The translations under genes were made by a program, and so were the position numbers. The notes under the pieces were generated by a model. The model ran no database searches and was not told the DNA's origin. It saw only the letters and a list, made by a program, of their open reading frames with translations. From Pollenia angustigena (lineage: Eukaryota; Arthropoda; Insecta; Diptera; Polleniidae): a stretch of 64,000 nt of DNA. The DNA is taken from the NCBI GenBank assembly GCA_930367215.1, contig OV884057.1, forward strand, positions 263,580,339 to 263,644,338, written 5' to 3'. Positions 23,983-38,907 of the stretch are shown piece by piece (the first letter of the stretch is position 1; each line of letters opens with the position of its first letter).

Positions 23983-24705
23983 ACCCCGGGTCTCCACGTA
24001 GCAATATTTATTGTGGCAAACGTCAAATTTGATTGCTCCATAAAATTTGCGACGTATAGACCGCATATTGCCATGAATGGCAATCCATTGAGCAATGATT
24101 GCTCTTCTTATTGCTTGAGCAATTATTGCTTAGCAATCTGCTGTCAAATCATTTGTAATTTATCTGACATTTCATTTCTCTGTACGGTTGGTTATTTATT
24201 AGTGTGTTTATTTATTAAAAAAGCAAGTGAAAAAATACTTCGACAATATACAGAAAAAGTTTTTATATATTATATTTTTAAATAAACGTCAATATCAACA
24301 AAAGCAAACGATGAATTTGTTTTTTCTTTTATATTTTTTCAATAGAACTATACAAGTTTTAGGTTTTTTCATACGCAAATAAACAAAAAAGCATTTTGTA
24401 TTGTACAGCTACGACAATTACAATTAATTATTTTATGAATTTAATTATTTTATTAATTTAATTAATTAATTTAAAAAAGAAAATTTAACAATCACTTCAA
24501 AACACAACATAAAACATTTGTTATAAATACAGCCACAAAACTTTATACAACTACTCGAGGTGAAAATTGCAAATTTATGGCAAAGCAATACCAAGTGTTC
24601 TCCAGCAATATAATCAGCAATCATTGCTCCATTGTTCTGTCATTGTTCTGCCGACGTTATTGCTTGTGTACTTAGCAATAAAAATTGATACGTGGAGACC
24701 CAGCG
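23983..24705. repeat. MITE with CCCCGGGTCTCCACGTA ends
   Basis: Inverted ends read ACCCCGGGTCTCCACGTAGC and the inverse of TACGTGGAGACCCAGCG, flanked by TTA. The interior is rich in AGCAAT/ATTGCT motifs (the runs TTGCTTGAGCAATTATTGC), many of them facing each other. A further end of this family (CTACGTGCAGACCCGGGGT) lies at about 32438-32456. Confidence 0.65.
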
Positions 24706-24726
24706 TTATGTAAACAAACCTGTTTT

Positions 24727-26305
24727 TATACCCTTCACCACAGGTGGAAAAGGGTATATATAAGTTTGTCATTCCGTTTGTAATTTCTACAATATTGATC
24801 TTAGACCCTATAAAGTATATATATTCTGGGTCCTTATGAGGAGAGAAGTTGATTTAACGATATCCGTCCGTCTGTTCGTCTTACGTTTGATATGTGTTTT
24901 CCGGATAATCCAGACATGATAGCGGCTAGGTTGTTTTACATTTATGTTACATACAGTCCACCATTTCTTGCTATTGAAATTCAGCCAGATCGGTCCAAAA
25001 ATGACGTAGATATGAGCAAAAAACCACGACTACCTCTAAATTTTTCCAAAAATCCCTTGTTGTTGTATTTTTTTAATTTCTGTATATCTTGAGAACGGCA
25101 AGAGCCAAAGTTTCCAAATTAGGTACACACATTTAGGTTGCCAATACACACCATCCTACAAAATGTGGGCGGGATTGGAGAAGTGGGCGTGGTACCTCCC
25201 GTACAAAAAAAATTAAAAATTTTATAAAAACCTAAATTTAAGGGCTGCCATATGTCCTATAGCTATGACTTATATATCAAAATATCGGAAATTTTTAGTA
25301 GAACATATTTTATAAAAAACTCGGGAAAATCGGTTCAGATACAAAAAAGTTATGACCAAAATTAAATTTTTTTTTTTAAATACCCAACTTTCGGGAACCA
25401 TAGATCTCCCCGAGTCCAAGTTTTATAACCCAACTAATTGGCAAATTTCTTCTTAAACACGTCGGTATATAAATCTGTCAAATCGGTTAAAAAATGGCTG
25501 AGTTATAATCAAAATACTGAAATCCCAAAAATTAGTCTTTTTATACCCTTCACCTCAGGTGGAAAAGGGTATATATAAGTTTGTCATAACGTTTGTAATT
25601 TCCACAATATTGATTTTAGACCCCATAAAGTATATATATTCTGGGACCTTATGAGGAGAGAACTTGATTTAACCATGTGATGTCCCTTTACCCCCCTCCC
25701 CCCTTTCAATTGCTTACATATACTAGCATAATGCCCAATATGATTTTCGTTATCACCCTTCTTTATTATTTTATCTATTTAACGAAAATATTTTTACAAA
25801 TAGAAACTAGGAATTTTTGTGTTTTTTGCTACTTAAAAACTCGCCAAAAAAGATAAAAGAAAACAAACAAACACACATACATGGCGCAAACTATTTTGGT
25901 GAATATATTTCCCAACTTTGTGGTGAACAAAAACATCAGAAGTAATTACAACAAAACTTTGTTGAATTTTATGAACAGTCAACGTGCCATATTTCATTTT
26001 AATGATATTCGATTAACGTTCCTTCATGGTTCAGTTGTCTAGGTTCGATTCTTGGTTTTTTAAAAAGAAATTTTTTTTTTAATATTTTTATTTTTTTTAT
26101 GTTCTAAAAAAGATTTAAAAAAAATATTTACCAGTTTTCGCTTTTTAAATTTTATTTATAATGAAGTTTGAGGTATTGCAAATATGTATGTATATGTAAA
26201 AATTATTTAGTTTTTGTCTAGTTGCTCTGTATTCTGCTCGCACAATGGTGAAGGGTACATAAGATTCGGCACAGCCGAATATAGCACTCTTGTTTTTTTT
26301 ACAAT
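24727..26305 (+). mobile_element. Two INE-1-like copies, one inside or behind the other
   Basis: The first copy starts TATACCCTTCACCACAGG at 24727 and lacks its 3' end. At 25542 a second copy starts with TATACCCTTCACCTCAGG, at the point where the related copy at 9103 simply continues. The second ends with GGTGAAGGGTACATAAG and the hairpin ATTCGGC-ACA-GCCGAAT (26264-26280). Confidence 0.65.
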
Positions 26306-28693
<2,388 letters not shown>

Positions 28694-28777
28694 TTTTAAA
28701 TAAACTAATAAAAATATTTCTTTTGAATAATTAGTATTGTGGTTATTTTTGTCGAACTATTTATGGTTTTTTAATCC

Positions 28778-28994
28778 AAATTTTAATATTTTTAATCAGG
28801 CTTAAGTTCATTAAATTTAATTTTTCATTAAATTATTTTTATGAAGAAATGAATTTTACAACATGAAAATTAATTAAAATTATCAATAACAATTTTAATT
28901 AATTTTCATGTTGTAAAATTTCTTTCTTCATAAAAATAATTTAATGAAAAATTAAATTTGATGAACTTAAGCCTGATTAAAAATATTAAAATTT
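28778..28994. repeat. Near-perfect 104-bp hairpin, 9-nt loop
   Basis: Arms 28778-28881 and 28891-28994 are inverse copies with only a few differences, around the loop ATCAATAAC. It directly follows the Helitron end. It is either a palindromic foldback MITE or a recent inverted duplication. Confidence 0.8.
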
Positions 28995-29129
28995 AAATTT
29001 ACATTATGTTGTTAAAAAAAAAAATTGTATTTTAGTTTACCAGCCAACAAATAATTTTACAAAACACACGCAGGCTATCGTGCTGCATAGCGGGAAAAAT
29101 TGCGAGCGCTTTGACTTTTCAGGCCTTAA

Positions 29130-29286
29130 GTGCCAATTCACACGTTGCAAGTCTTATTGATCAGCTTGCTACCTTATGGCGAGAGAGAGTGAGAGAGAAA
29201 CGTTTCTTTTCCTCTCGTCACTCTCGTTATAAAGTAGCAAGCTGATAAGCAATAAGCAATAAGACTTGCAACGTGTGAATTGGGAC
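29130..29286. repeat. Palindromic MITE with GTGCCAATTCACACGTTGC ends
   Basis: Long inverted repeats (GTGCCAATTCACACGTTGCA and the inverse of TGCAACGTGTGAATTGGGAC) flanked by TTAA. The ends are related to the GTGCTGGTTCACAC family in the gypsy LTRs. The centre is a GAGAGAGAG stretch. Confidence 0.75.
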
Positions 29287-29910
29287 TTAAGAAGGTTTAC
29301 AACTAGATTTTCAATAAACTTTTACTTATTCCGATCTGCCTTCTTCGAAAAGGTCTTTTAGAATGGGTTTTATGAAATATTTTACAAATTCAAATTAACT
29401 TTTCTGAGATAAGGCCTGTCGAAATAGTTTATTAGCAGTAACGTTGGAATGTATAGCAAGTTTAGTTATTAATTTACTCACTTCGCGTTATTAGCAACAA
29501 CAATTTGCGACCTTAGGGCAACAAGGATCTATATGCACCTAAACAACATGTGCACCTAAGACAGTTGGAATGCGACTGGAAAACTTAATATCGGTAAAAA
29601 GGCCTTCTTTAAGGCCTCGTTAGTACTTCATTTTCCCGCTGTTAATGGTCGGGCAAATCGCGTTTTTTTCATTATGAGGAATTTGAATGTGAATTTTTTT
29701 AAATTTTTCATATCTGACAAATTGACATATGCATTTTTTTGAAAGCTCATTTTTCATGAATGAGGAAATTCAAAATATTTTTTTTCCTCACCCTCATGAA
29801 TTTGAAAAAACAGTAAAATTTTAAATTTTTCACGCTCGCTCATGACTGAAAAATGGGCGAACGTATCGGTACTCTGGTTTATTATTACAAAAAATGGAAT
29901 GCGTGGACAG

Positions 29911-30372
29911 CGTTGTTAGATGTGATGAGTTTTCGTCATTTTAAAGATTTGACAGTATAATGACGATTGACGATTTTTTTACTAAAAGTAATAGTGTTAT
30001 GACGATTATCCGGCATCAATAAAACACTTACAAGAAATATTTCAATTATATTGGAAACAGTCCAAAACGTAAAAATCAGTTTTTCGAAATACAATAATTA
30101 TTGGAAATTAAACAAAAAAATTCTTCCCCCATCACAAACCAGGTAGCTTTCATTAGAATCATTAGTTATTTGAATTCTACAATTATATGAATGCCATCGA
30201 TACTACAAAAAAAATATACACAAAAGCCCCGATTTAGCGTTTATATGATTTCGTTTGCGTCGCTACATACCAGTGCATTTTTTCGCTGAAGTCATTATCG
30301 CATGTGAAGAATTACTCTATTTGCGTGTAAAAATGCGAATTCCCATTTAATTCTGTTAGGTAAGTTATTTAG
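29911..30372 (+). repeat. Dispersed repeat, partner of 51327-52815
   Basis: Begins GTTGTTAGATGTGATGAG and ends AATTCTGTTAGGTAAGTTAT. The same sequence is found at 51327-52815, where it is interrupted by the 867-bp MULE-like element. This copy is the empty site for that insertion. Confidence 0.75.
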
Positions 30373-31131
30373 GAAGCAGAGATCAGCAATGAGTAGTGAA
30401 AAAGTGAGTAGAGCTAAATCATTTTTTTTTTATTTTGCTTAAAACTAAATTTTTTTGGCTAACTATCTTGAGTTAAATTGCCAGGGTATCACACGGTTTG
30501 TTGGAGCCTTATCCACAAGTCCTCGATCGACCTAGACCTTCGTATAGGAAGGCGAAGAGCTTACAGAAAATGCTCCAGAGAATATCTTGTCTCCACAGTA
30601 AAACGTCTGAGTTATTTCCTTGGGCTCCACCAGTAAAACGTCTGAGTTATTTCCTTGGTTCTCCACCAGTAAAACACGTTAAAATTTTAAGGCTATGAAA
30701 CGATTGCATATGGATAATGCTGACACAACAAGAACTGTTACTCGGTACAGTTATGCGACACCACGCCACTAACCAATGCGGGGTGAAACGTAAAACGCAC
30801 GAAAAGCAAACAAACAAACACGGCCTGTTTGTCTTTAAAATATAACGACAAAGACGCGCGAGCTGCTTCCCCTCCTAGAGCAGTTTTAGGAATCGTAATG
30901 GCATTTAACTTATTGTAATGTTATTGGTAATTAGTGACATTTTGATTTGCGTGTACACTTATTATTTTTAAGGAGCTAAATCATGACTCATAATTTCTTG
31001 TACTTGTACGCACTCATACTTATTGCAATGTTATTAAAGCTCATATTCACTCAGAAGTTTAATTTGATCCATCGTACTCATACTTATTAACATTTGTAGT
31101 GGTTGATTTAGAATCAACTTACCCTGCAAAA
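30373..31131. other. Repeat-like spacer
   Basis: A roughly 37-bp unit (AGTAAAACGTCTGAGTTATT...) is present two to three times at about 30595-30680. The phrase following a short ATG at 30390 may be a relic of a Tc1-like transposase. No gene can be supported. Confidence 0.3.
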
Positions 31132-31340
31132 AAAATTGGATCACCTGATCCATTTTGATAAAATGGACTACTCCACGAACTGGTCCGATGTAATGCAAGC
31201 ACGGACCATGTCATTGTTAAAAAGTGTTTGTAGTTTGTAGTGAGACGACATGTCTTCGTTTTTTAGCGACATGCTTTCGTTTTCAAACGACTTCAAAACT
31301 AATCCTCTTGTGTATATGTACCATGGAGTAGTTTTAAAAA
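31132..31340 (+). repeat. Partial copy of the CCCTGCAAAT TA-flanked MITE
   Basis: Matches the left part of the element at 34358 (CCCTGCAAA, ATTGGATCACCTGATCC, GAGACGACATGTCTTCG, CCATGGAGTAGTTTTAAAA). The right end is missing. Confidence 0.65.
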
Positions 31341-31389
31341 GGAAATTTCCTTTTGTTTCGCCTATGTAGTAGTAAGATTTTTACAACCC

Positions 31390-32126
31390 CCCAACAAACA
31401 CGGAGGTTTGATTTCAAATTGAAAATGATTTGAAATCAAACGTTTTCTCAAACGACAAACGTTTGATAATGATGCCTTTATTTTCAACTTGCTTTCAAAC
31501 GTAATTCTCAAATGTTTTTCAAAGGTGGATTATAATACAACGTGGAATATAAATAAAAAAAAATTATTTTGTTTAATTTAAATTTATTATTTATTTAAAA
31601 AAAACTGTGAGATAAACATTCGGCACCATAGCAAAAAAATGAAATTCTTGAAAAGACAAACTACTTGGCTCACTTTTATTTTGAGGATTGTAGCACCGCG
31701 ATCGTTCAACAAACTTTCTCCACTTTATCGTTTTATTTTCCTTTTTTTCGTATTTTTAATCATTGTAATTACTCACAAATAATTTTTTTCACAAGAAATA
31801 AGCTGTTCACTTTATATTAAAATTTATTTTTAATAGTAAAACATATGTAACCACTAAGTAAAAAATGTAACTTTAATCGCCATTTTTAATGATCACATTT
31901 ATTTTTCGCTTTAGTATTGCCAAGTTTATTTTTGATTTGAATTTAACATTTGACAAATATTTGACATCAAATTGATAAAACATTTGATATCAAATGTTTA
32001 TTTTCAAATCATTATCAATTTGAATTAAAATGTTAAATCAAACAATTGAAAAACGTTTGAGAATTGTGTTTGATGTCAAATGATAATGTATTTTCATATC
32101 AAAGGTTTGACTTCGTGTTTGTTGGG
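31390..32126. repeat. MITE with CCCAACAAACACG ends, copy 1
   Basis: Ends CCCAACAAACACGGAGGTTT and the inverse of GACTTCGTGTTTGTTGGG; the interior is rich in TTTGA/TCAAA motifs. Its right end touches the start of the next copy with no spacer. Confidence 0.75.
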
Positions 32127-32792
32127 CCCAACAAACACGGAGGTTTGATTTCAAATTGAAAATGATTCGAAATCAAACGTTTTCTCAAACAACAAACGTT
32201 TGATAATGATTTGAAAATCATAGCTTTCTCAATAACAATAGGAAATTATTATCAAATTGAAAAATGCCTTTATTTTTAACTTGTTTTCAAACGTAATTTT
32301 TAAAAGTTTTTCAAATGTGCCCAGTAAAAACTTCGCCTACTTTTTCAGAATGAATAGCTTCTCAAACTGATTATTTTGTAGCTTTCTTTTATAACTACAT
32401 CTTTAACAACTTACATAAATAAATATTGCTACGTGCAGACCCGGGGTAAAGAAGAACGGGAATTTAATTTCTTGTTTGCCGAAATTTTTTGGCAAGCCCG
32501 AATGTTAATGAAATTATAGTTTTTTTTTATTTTTCATGAGAAATCGTTTAAGTTAAATTTAATGAACGCAAGTAATTAATTTCTGAATTTTGTTTTGTTT
32601 CAATAGATTAACACTTAAATGATATTATAGTTTTTTTTTTATTTTTTTTGAAGAATTTTATTTTTTTTAATTTTAATGATTTTTTGTTTTTTAATTTTAT
32701 ATAAAACATACACTTATGTTTTGAGTTTTTACATTAACAGCCATATTAATTTTAAAAACAAGAAAATAACACAAACATTTCTTTAAGTGCTT

Positions 32793-33042
32793 CAAGGTAT
32801 ATTTATAGCAGGTAGTCTCGGAAAGCCAGCTGGTTATTTTTTATTTGCTTGTTTTGTCATACAAACTGTCAAATGTTGTATAGTAAACAAGTAAACAAGC
32901 TTTTTTGTCTTTATCTTTTGTCTCTTTTCAACCCCTTTGCTGTTTTACAGTTCGTATCACAAAACAACAATAAAAAGCCCTGTTGTTTGTTTTATTGTAT
33001 AATTGTTGTAATCTCGCGGCTACCTGCTATAAATATACCTTG
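32793..33042. repeat. hAT-type MITE, CAAGGTATATTTATAGC ends, 8-bp duplication
   Basis: Ends CAAGGTATATTTATAGCAGG and its inverse, flanked by AAGTGCTT at 32785-32792 and 33043-33050. CA...TG ends with an exact 8-bp duplication are diagnostic of hAT-mobilised elements. Confidence 0.85.
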
Positions 33043-33054
33043 AAGTGCTTCTTA

Positions 33055-33366
33055 GGGCCACTATTATAACTTTGCGTTAGCTGTTATCCGACAGTTAACA
33101 GACGCTTTTTGACAGATAACACATTAGTATCTGTCAATTTAATCTTAAGGCTCAGTTAGCCGGGAGTAATAGTAACAGTAACCTTACCGTAAAAAAGTAA
33201 GACCAATCTATTTCTTACAGATTAAGACGTAACATCTTACTGCTAACTGTAATCGTTCTAATTGCTTTACATACAACAAAATGAATCAGCTGATTTACAA
33301 CGTTACTGTTACTCCCGGCTAACTGAGCCTTTAACTTTAGCTAACTTCAAGTTGTAATAATGGCCC
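33055..33366. repeat. MITE with GGGCCA ends, TTA duplication
   Basis: Ends GGGCCACTATTATAACTT and the inverse of GTTGTAATAATGGCCC, flanked by TTA (33052-33054, 33367-33369). Contains the next entry. Confidence 0.7.
33148..33330. repeat. MITE nested in a MITE, AGGCTCAGTTAGCCGGGAGT ends
   Basis: 183 bp with long inverted ends (AGGCTCAGTTAGCCGGGAGT / inverse), flanked by TTA (33145-33147 and 33331-33333). Confidence 0.75.
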
Positions 33367-34814
33367 TTAAGCTGGGATCACACGATTGTTACAAATGCAC
33401 TGTGCTTTATTGACGCACAATAATGATATTGCACCAATCAAATATTCTGAAATCACACGATTGCCCTGTTTTAAACAATATACCTTGATTAATATTCTTA
33501 TGCGCAATTTTCAGGATAGTATTTAAATCAATATTAAGTTAATTTTCATAACCAACTTAAATCGTATTTAAAACAGATTGGTTTTTTGAGTTTTATGTGA
33601 AAAGTCTTATTTAATTAAGATAAAAGTATGGTAGCACTACTAAATACAAAAAAAAAAAAAAATATAAAAAAGTGTATTTATTTACAAGGTGGTCTGAAAA
33701 AAAACAGCTGACTGTTAATGCTTTGCCTGTTGTTGTATTGTTGTGATATTCTGGTCACCTTGCTAAAATATTACAATGGAAACTTAAGTTGTAATTAAGT
33801 GTACCACATCGGTGAATTAAGTTTCACTTAAGTTTTTAGTGAAGAAGAGAATTTTGTATTTAAAACGATTTTAAAAATAAATGTGTTTTAATATCAATCC
33901 TGAAAATTGGCCATTAATCATTGTAATTACTCACAAACAATTTTTTTTTCACACTAAATAAATTTTATTTTTCACTTTAGTACTGCCAAGTTTATTTTTG
34001 ATTTGACATTAACATTTGATACCAATTTGACATTAAATTGATAAAGCATTTGATGTTTGAGAATCGTGTTTGATGTCAAATGATAAAGTCATTTCATACA
34101 AAAAGTTTGACTTTGTGTTTGTTGGGACGGCGAGGAATTTTAAAAAAACACAAGTAACTTTTGACATTCCTCTCTCTAATTTAGAAAAAAAGTAGCACAG
34201 CTGTGCTTTCAACTCCACCTGAAAAATAAATTCGCCTTGGGCCTTGGGATACACCTTGATGTAGAAGATGTGGAAATTGAAAAAAAAGACTTGTTTACAT
34301 TTGAAACATCTTTCATCATAAAAATATTTATTTTCACTTGTAAGATTGCTTGTGCTATCCCTGCAAATAAAATTGGACCACCTGATCCATTTTGATAAAA
34401 TGGACTACTCATTGTTAAAAAGTGTTTGTAGTGAGACGACATGTCTTCGTTTTTTAACGACATGCTTTCGTTTTTAAACGACTTCAAAACTAATCCTCTT
34501 GAGTATACCATGGAGTAGTTTTAAAACTACTCCTTAGTGGTCCAAAGGTGGTGTAGACGACTAAAACGCAAGCTTTGATAAAAAGTTAGTTTATTTAATT
34601 TGTTTAAGCAAAGATAATTTATTGAGATTTAGAAATAAAGAATAAAAAGTACAAAAGCTTGGTTCTTCCAATAGTATGTTGCGTGAAAAATATATGCGTG
34701 TTTCCTTTGGTTTTCTCTTCGCGTGTTCAATGACTAGTGTCGTTATTTTGAAAATTGTTGTGTTAGGCAGAGATCAAAGGCACAGCGTTGTATTTTGTGC
34801 CAGTGATGACAACA

Positions 34815-37800
34815 TTCCCCACACCGTTATCCTTTCTAAGAGGAGGGTTCCTTAAATTTCAGGGCAGCTAATTTTACCACAGGACAACGTAATGACCCGT
34901 TGGCTGTAGAAACTTCTGCTGTACGTATTTGGCCATATTTTCCGGAAAAAACTTGAGTTAAATACTTTTCCCAATTTCCACTGGCTTCTGGGCAGGTTGG
35001 GATCCAATATAAGGACCATGTCTTCGACTTGAAGGGGTGTTACCTTTTCCTTCCATTTTGTGCGTTGTAGTAATTGTGGCAAGTATTCGACCACCCATCG
35101 CTTCCACAGCCTATCTTTTAAGTTTTGTGCGATTCGCCACTGCTTTCGTAGACATAAATTCTCATCATCAGGGCCGGGTGTTTGTGTGGAGTTTAGCCCA
35201 CCTATCAGGTGATTTGGTGTCAAAGGCTCTTCAGATCCGGGATCTATAGGCAGCTGGGTTAGCGGACGGTTGTTTATAATGCATTCGGCCTCTTTAACTG
35301 CGCTGCGAAACGTTTCTAGCCGTGGAGCTTCTTCCTTCAGAATTTTATATAACAACTGCTTCACACGTTTGACAAGCCTTTCCCAGCAACCGCCTGCATG
35401 TGGATTGGCCGGACAATTGAAAATCCATTCAATATTATCTTTTGAAATGTTCTTTTGTATTTCATCGTAGTCGAAAAATCTATTTTCTTTCAGTATTTCC
35501 TTTTGAGCGCCAACCAAATTTGTGCCGTTGTCGCTTCGGATTCTGATGGGCACACCTCTTCTGTTTACGAAATTTCTTACACAAAGTAAAAATGCATCTG
35601 TGGACAGGTCGGCAGCAATTTCCAAATGCAATGCCCTTGTACCTAAACAGGTAAATAGGGCGATCCACCTCTTCTCTCTCCTTCGCCCGATTGTGACATA
35701 AAATGGACCACAATAGTCTAGTCCAACATAGCTAAATGGACGCACGTAAGGGGTTAATCGATCAACTGGGAGCTGACCCATTAGCGGAGTCACAGGTTTG
35801 GCGCTGTCAAGAATACAGGACGAACATGACCTTTTCACTGATCTTAACACCGAGCGAATGTATGGCACCTAAAATTTTTGCCTTACCTCATTAATTACTG
35901 CATGATCGTTTTGGTGATGATTTTTTCGATGACAATAAGCGACTAACATAAAGGTGACTGGGTGTTTATTCGGCATAATAATGGGATTTCTGGCGGTTTC
36001 TGGCAAACAGTATGCGTTGTCTATTCTGCCATTAACTCTAATTCTGTCATTATCAATATAAGGTGTCAACTGATAAATACTGTACGATTTTGATAGAGCG
36101 TTGCCCTTCATAATACACAATTTTTCGTCTCCAAGCGCCTCCGTTTGCACCTGACGACAAATTAACTTCTCCCCTGCCTCAATTTCTCCAGCAGTCAATT
36201 CAGTGGATGTTTGCCCAATTCTTCTGGCTTTGATGTTAATAAAACGTAGAACCCAGGCAGCACATCGTTTTAATTTTAAAAAGTTCGAAAAATTTTCATA
36301 TTTAAAAATCGTTTCATTTACAGCATTTAACATTAAGACTACATCAACCTTTTCCTCATCTTGGCTTTGATTGGTTTTAGAAATAGGCGGATCGACTGGC
36401 CAAGAGTGTTCCTCCAACGCCAGGAAATCAGGACCTTTTAGCCACCTAGTGTTGCTGTCAAACTGTATAGGCAATTTTGCTCTTGTGGCCTCATCTGCTA
36501 CATTTAAATTGGTAGGTAGCCATTTCCATTGTTCAGGTTCAGTTGTCGCCAAAATTTCAGAAATGCGACAGGCAACGAACTGCTTGTACTCTCTTTCTGT
36601 TGATCTGATCCAAAATAAAACCGTTTGGGAGTCGGACCAGAATATTGTTCTGTGAATTTTGCAATTATGGGACTCCCCTATGACAGCTTTAAGGCGGCAG
36701 CCCAAAACGGCTGCTTGTTATTCAAGGCGAGGAATCGTCATTCCCATTGTTGGTGCGCAACGAGCCTTGGCTATAACAAAGGAGGTGTAAATATTGCTGT
36801 GTTGTTTTATACGAAAATAGGCGGCAGCAGCAAAAGCGCTTGAACTCGCATCCACAAAAATATGAAGCTGAATCTCATCAGCTACTGGCAGTAACTCAGA
36901 GTAACAGCGGGGAATAGATAGTTGTTTAACCTTATCAAATTCTCGCCACCAGGCGTTCCATTGCGTCAAAATTTGTTCAGGAATTTGATCATCCCATTGT
37001 ATACACAATTTCCATGTTCGCTGTATAAGTAGCTTTGAAGAAATCGTGAAATTCGCCAAAAATCCAAATGGATCAAAAATCGCCATAACTATACTCAAAA
37101 CTTTTCTTTTGGTGGGTGGACGTTTGCCCTCTAATACATCAGCACAAATTTTATAGAACTTTATATGAAATTCGAAACTGTCAGAGTCTTTGTTCCAGTA
37201 TAAGCCAAGAGTTTTATCCGTGTTACTCTGTTTTTCCATTTTCAGTGTTGTTGGACCACCGTTCTCACCACCGTTTAGTAGACACTGTAGCTCCCCTGAG
37301 TTCGATGAGAAATTTCTTAACTTAAGCCCGGCGGCTGCATTTATTTGAATGGCATGCTGTGTGACTTCAAGAGCCTCTTCAAGAGAATCAAAACTAACGA
37401 CAAGGTCATCCACATACATACGATTAATAACAGTGCTGGTGCCCTTAGGCCATGTCGACTCAAATTCCCTTGCGTTGGGGTTTTTAACGTATTCTGCACA
37501 ACAAGGTGAACAGACTGATCCGAAGATCATTGACCTCATTATATAAACACAGACATCGCTACCCAATCCATTTTCGCGCCACAAAAAGCGTTGCGAGTTT
37601 TGATCATCATCCTTTATAAATACCTGAGAAAACATTTCCTGTATATCCCCAGCCACCGCTATTTTGCCTTGACGAAATTGAAACATGATCACTTGAAGAG
37701 ATTTGGCTTGTTCAGGACCCTTTAATAATACCGAATTGAGGGACATGTTTGACGACATTGCGGCAGCATCAAATACAACCCGTAGTTTCTCCGGTTTGTG

Positions 37801-38596
37801 TGGATTAACTACGCCAAAATGTGGTAAATACCATACTTTACCACGCTCAAACGTTTTGACCTCTATGGTTGACAATTTGCGGGCATAACCCTTTGAAATA
37901 TATTATTCAATTTAATTTTTATATCTGTCAGCGTATATTGAATCTCGTTTCATTTTATTTTCTGTTTTCAGTAGACGATTCTTGGCCATTTCAAAACTTT
38001 CCGGTAGGAACACATCATCCCTTTTCCATAGTAAACCTGTTTCGTAATGACCCTCTATTTTCCGGCATGTATTTTCCAAAATATTTCTGGCACGTTTATT
38101 GTCTTCTGATTCCAGCACGAAATTTGTTGCCTTTACACCAAAATTCTCAATTGAGAAATAGTCTTGTACTAACTGGTGAACTTCCTTCCATGAGCTACTC
38201 TCATTAATATGGCAGATTCTAGCAGTGCTATTTTGTTTTTCTAACACTGGGCCATATGCCACCCATCCAAGCTTAGTGTCGGATGCCACCGGTAAGTGAG
38301 GACCTGCCTCAACAACTTGTTCAGCCAAACCAAGTGTACAGTTGTCCAAGCCAATTAACATTGATGGTTTTTTATTTTGATAGCTTTGTATTGGAAGATG
38401 TGATAGGAAGATTTAATTCTTTGACAGTCTGCAAGTTTTTTATTGCATATTTTTTATATCGATCATTTACAGGCGAAATGTCCACATTTACTCTCATTGA
38501 AGTTTCTGTTTTGCGCATCTTGTCATACCACTGAAGTGTGATTGAAGATTTTTGACCCTTTAGGCCCATACTCCTGGCCACATTTTCCTCAATCAA
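34815..38596 (-). pseudogene. Bel/Pao pol: protease end, RT, RNase H, integrase
   Basis: RT shows VVFDAAAMSSN, AVAGDIQEMFSQV and the active-site box NRMYVDDLVVSFDS. RNase H has HIFVDASSSAFAAAAYF and IFWSDSQTVLFWI. Integrase shows the first Asp in VGLDYCGPFYV, the second in IRSDNGTNLVGAQ and the Glu in HAGGCWERLVKRVK, with an upstream zinc-binding region. Breaks: a frameshift near 38365, two stops near 37890-37912, a stop at 36718, a stop at 35869, and a frameshift near 34970 in the C-terminal tail. All the stops are single-codon nonsense changes in an otherwise continuous frame, so decay has been mostly by point mutation. Confidence 0.88.
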
Positions 38597-38605
38597 AGAG
38601 ACGGA

Positions 38606-38881
38606 CTATCCTTCGTCCAGCAAAGCATAATCGGTTACTGTTCCATTTGGGCCATGTAGAGTAACAGGTAAAATTCTAAATAAATGTGAGACACCTTCGT
38701 TTTGGCGGCACTGTAGAACATGTTCAGACTGGTCATTTCTATTAACAGCAGATACACCCGAGACATCTTGATGAAGTACTGGGTGGTGGTAACGACCGCA
38801 CCCATTTATACCACACATTTTTCTCTTTCTACACTGGGTTAAACTATGCCCTTTACGAAGGCAAGAGAAACAGACATGCAA
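38606..38881 (-). pseudogene. Bel/Pao zinc knuckle and protease start
   Basis: Begins with the CCHC box CFSCLRKGHSLTQC followed by the second Bel-type Cys/His cluster CGINGCGRYHHPVLH. The aspartic protease start (TDYALLDEG) is followed at once by a stop (38606-38608) next to the active-site turn. The protease region then continues in the same frame at 38596. Confidence 0.8.
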
Positions 38882-38907
38882 GCGTTTGACTTGCTCCCAC
38901 CTGGCGC

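Larger units (their letters stand above)
32127..34126. repeat. MITE with CCCAACAAACACG ends, copy 2, interrupted
   Basis: The left end CCCAACAAACACGGAGG abuts copy 1. The matching right end (AAAGTTTGACTTTGTGTTTGTTGGG region) lies at 34100-34126. Between the ends sit a CGTGCAGACCCGGGGT end (32438-32456), a hAT-type MITE and two nested Harbinger-like MITEs. Confidence 0.6.

Noticed and set aside
35037..37888. Plus-strand frames of 60-94 residues across the Bel pol region
   Set aside because: Antisense shadows of pol.
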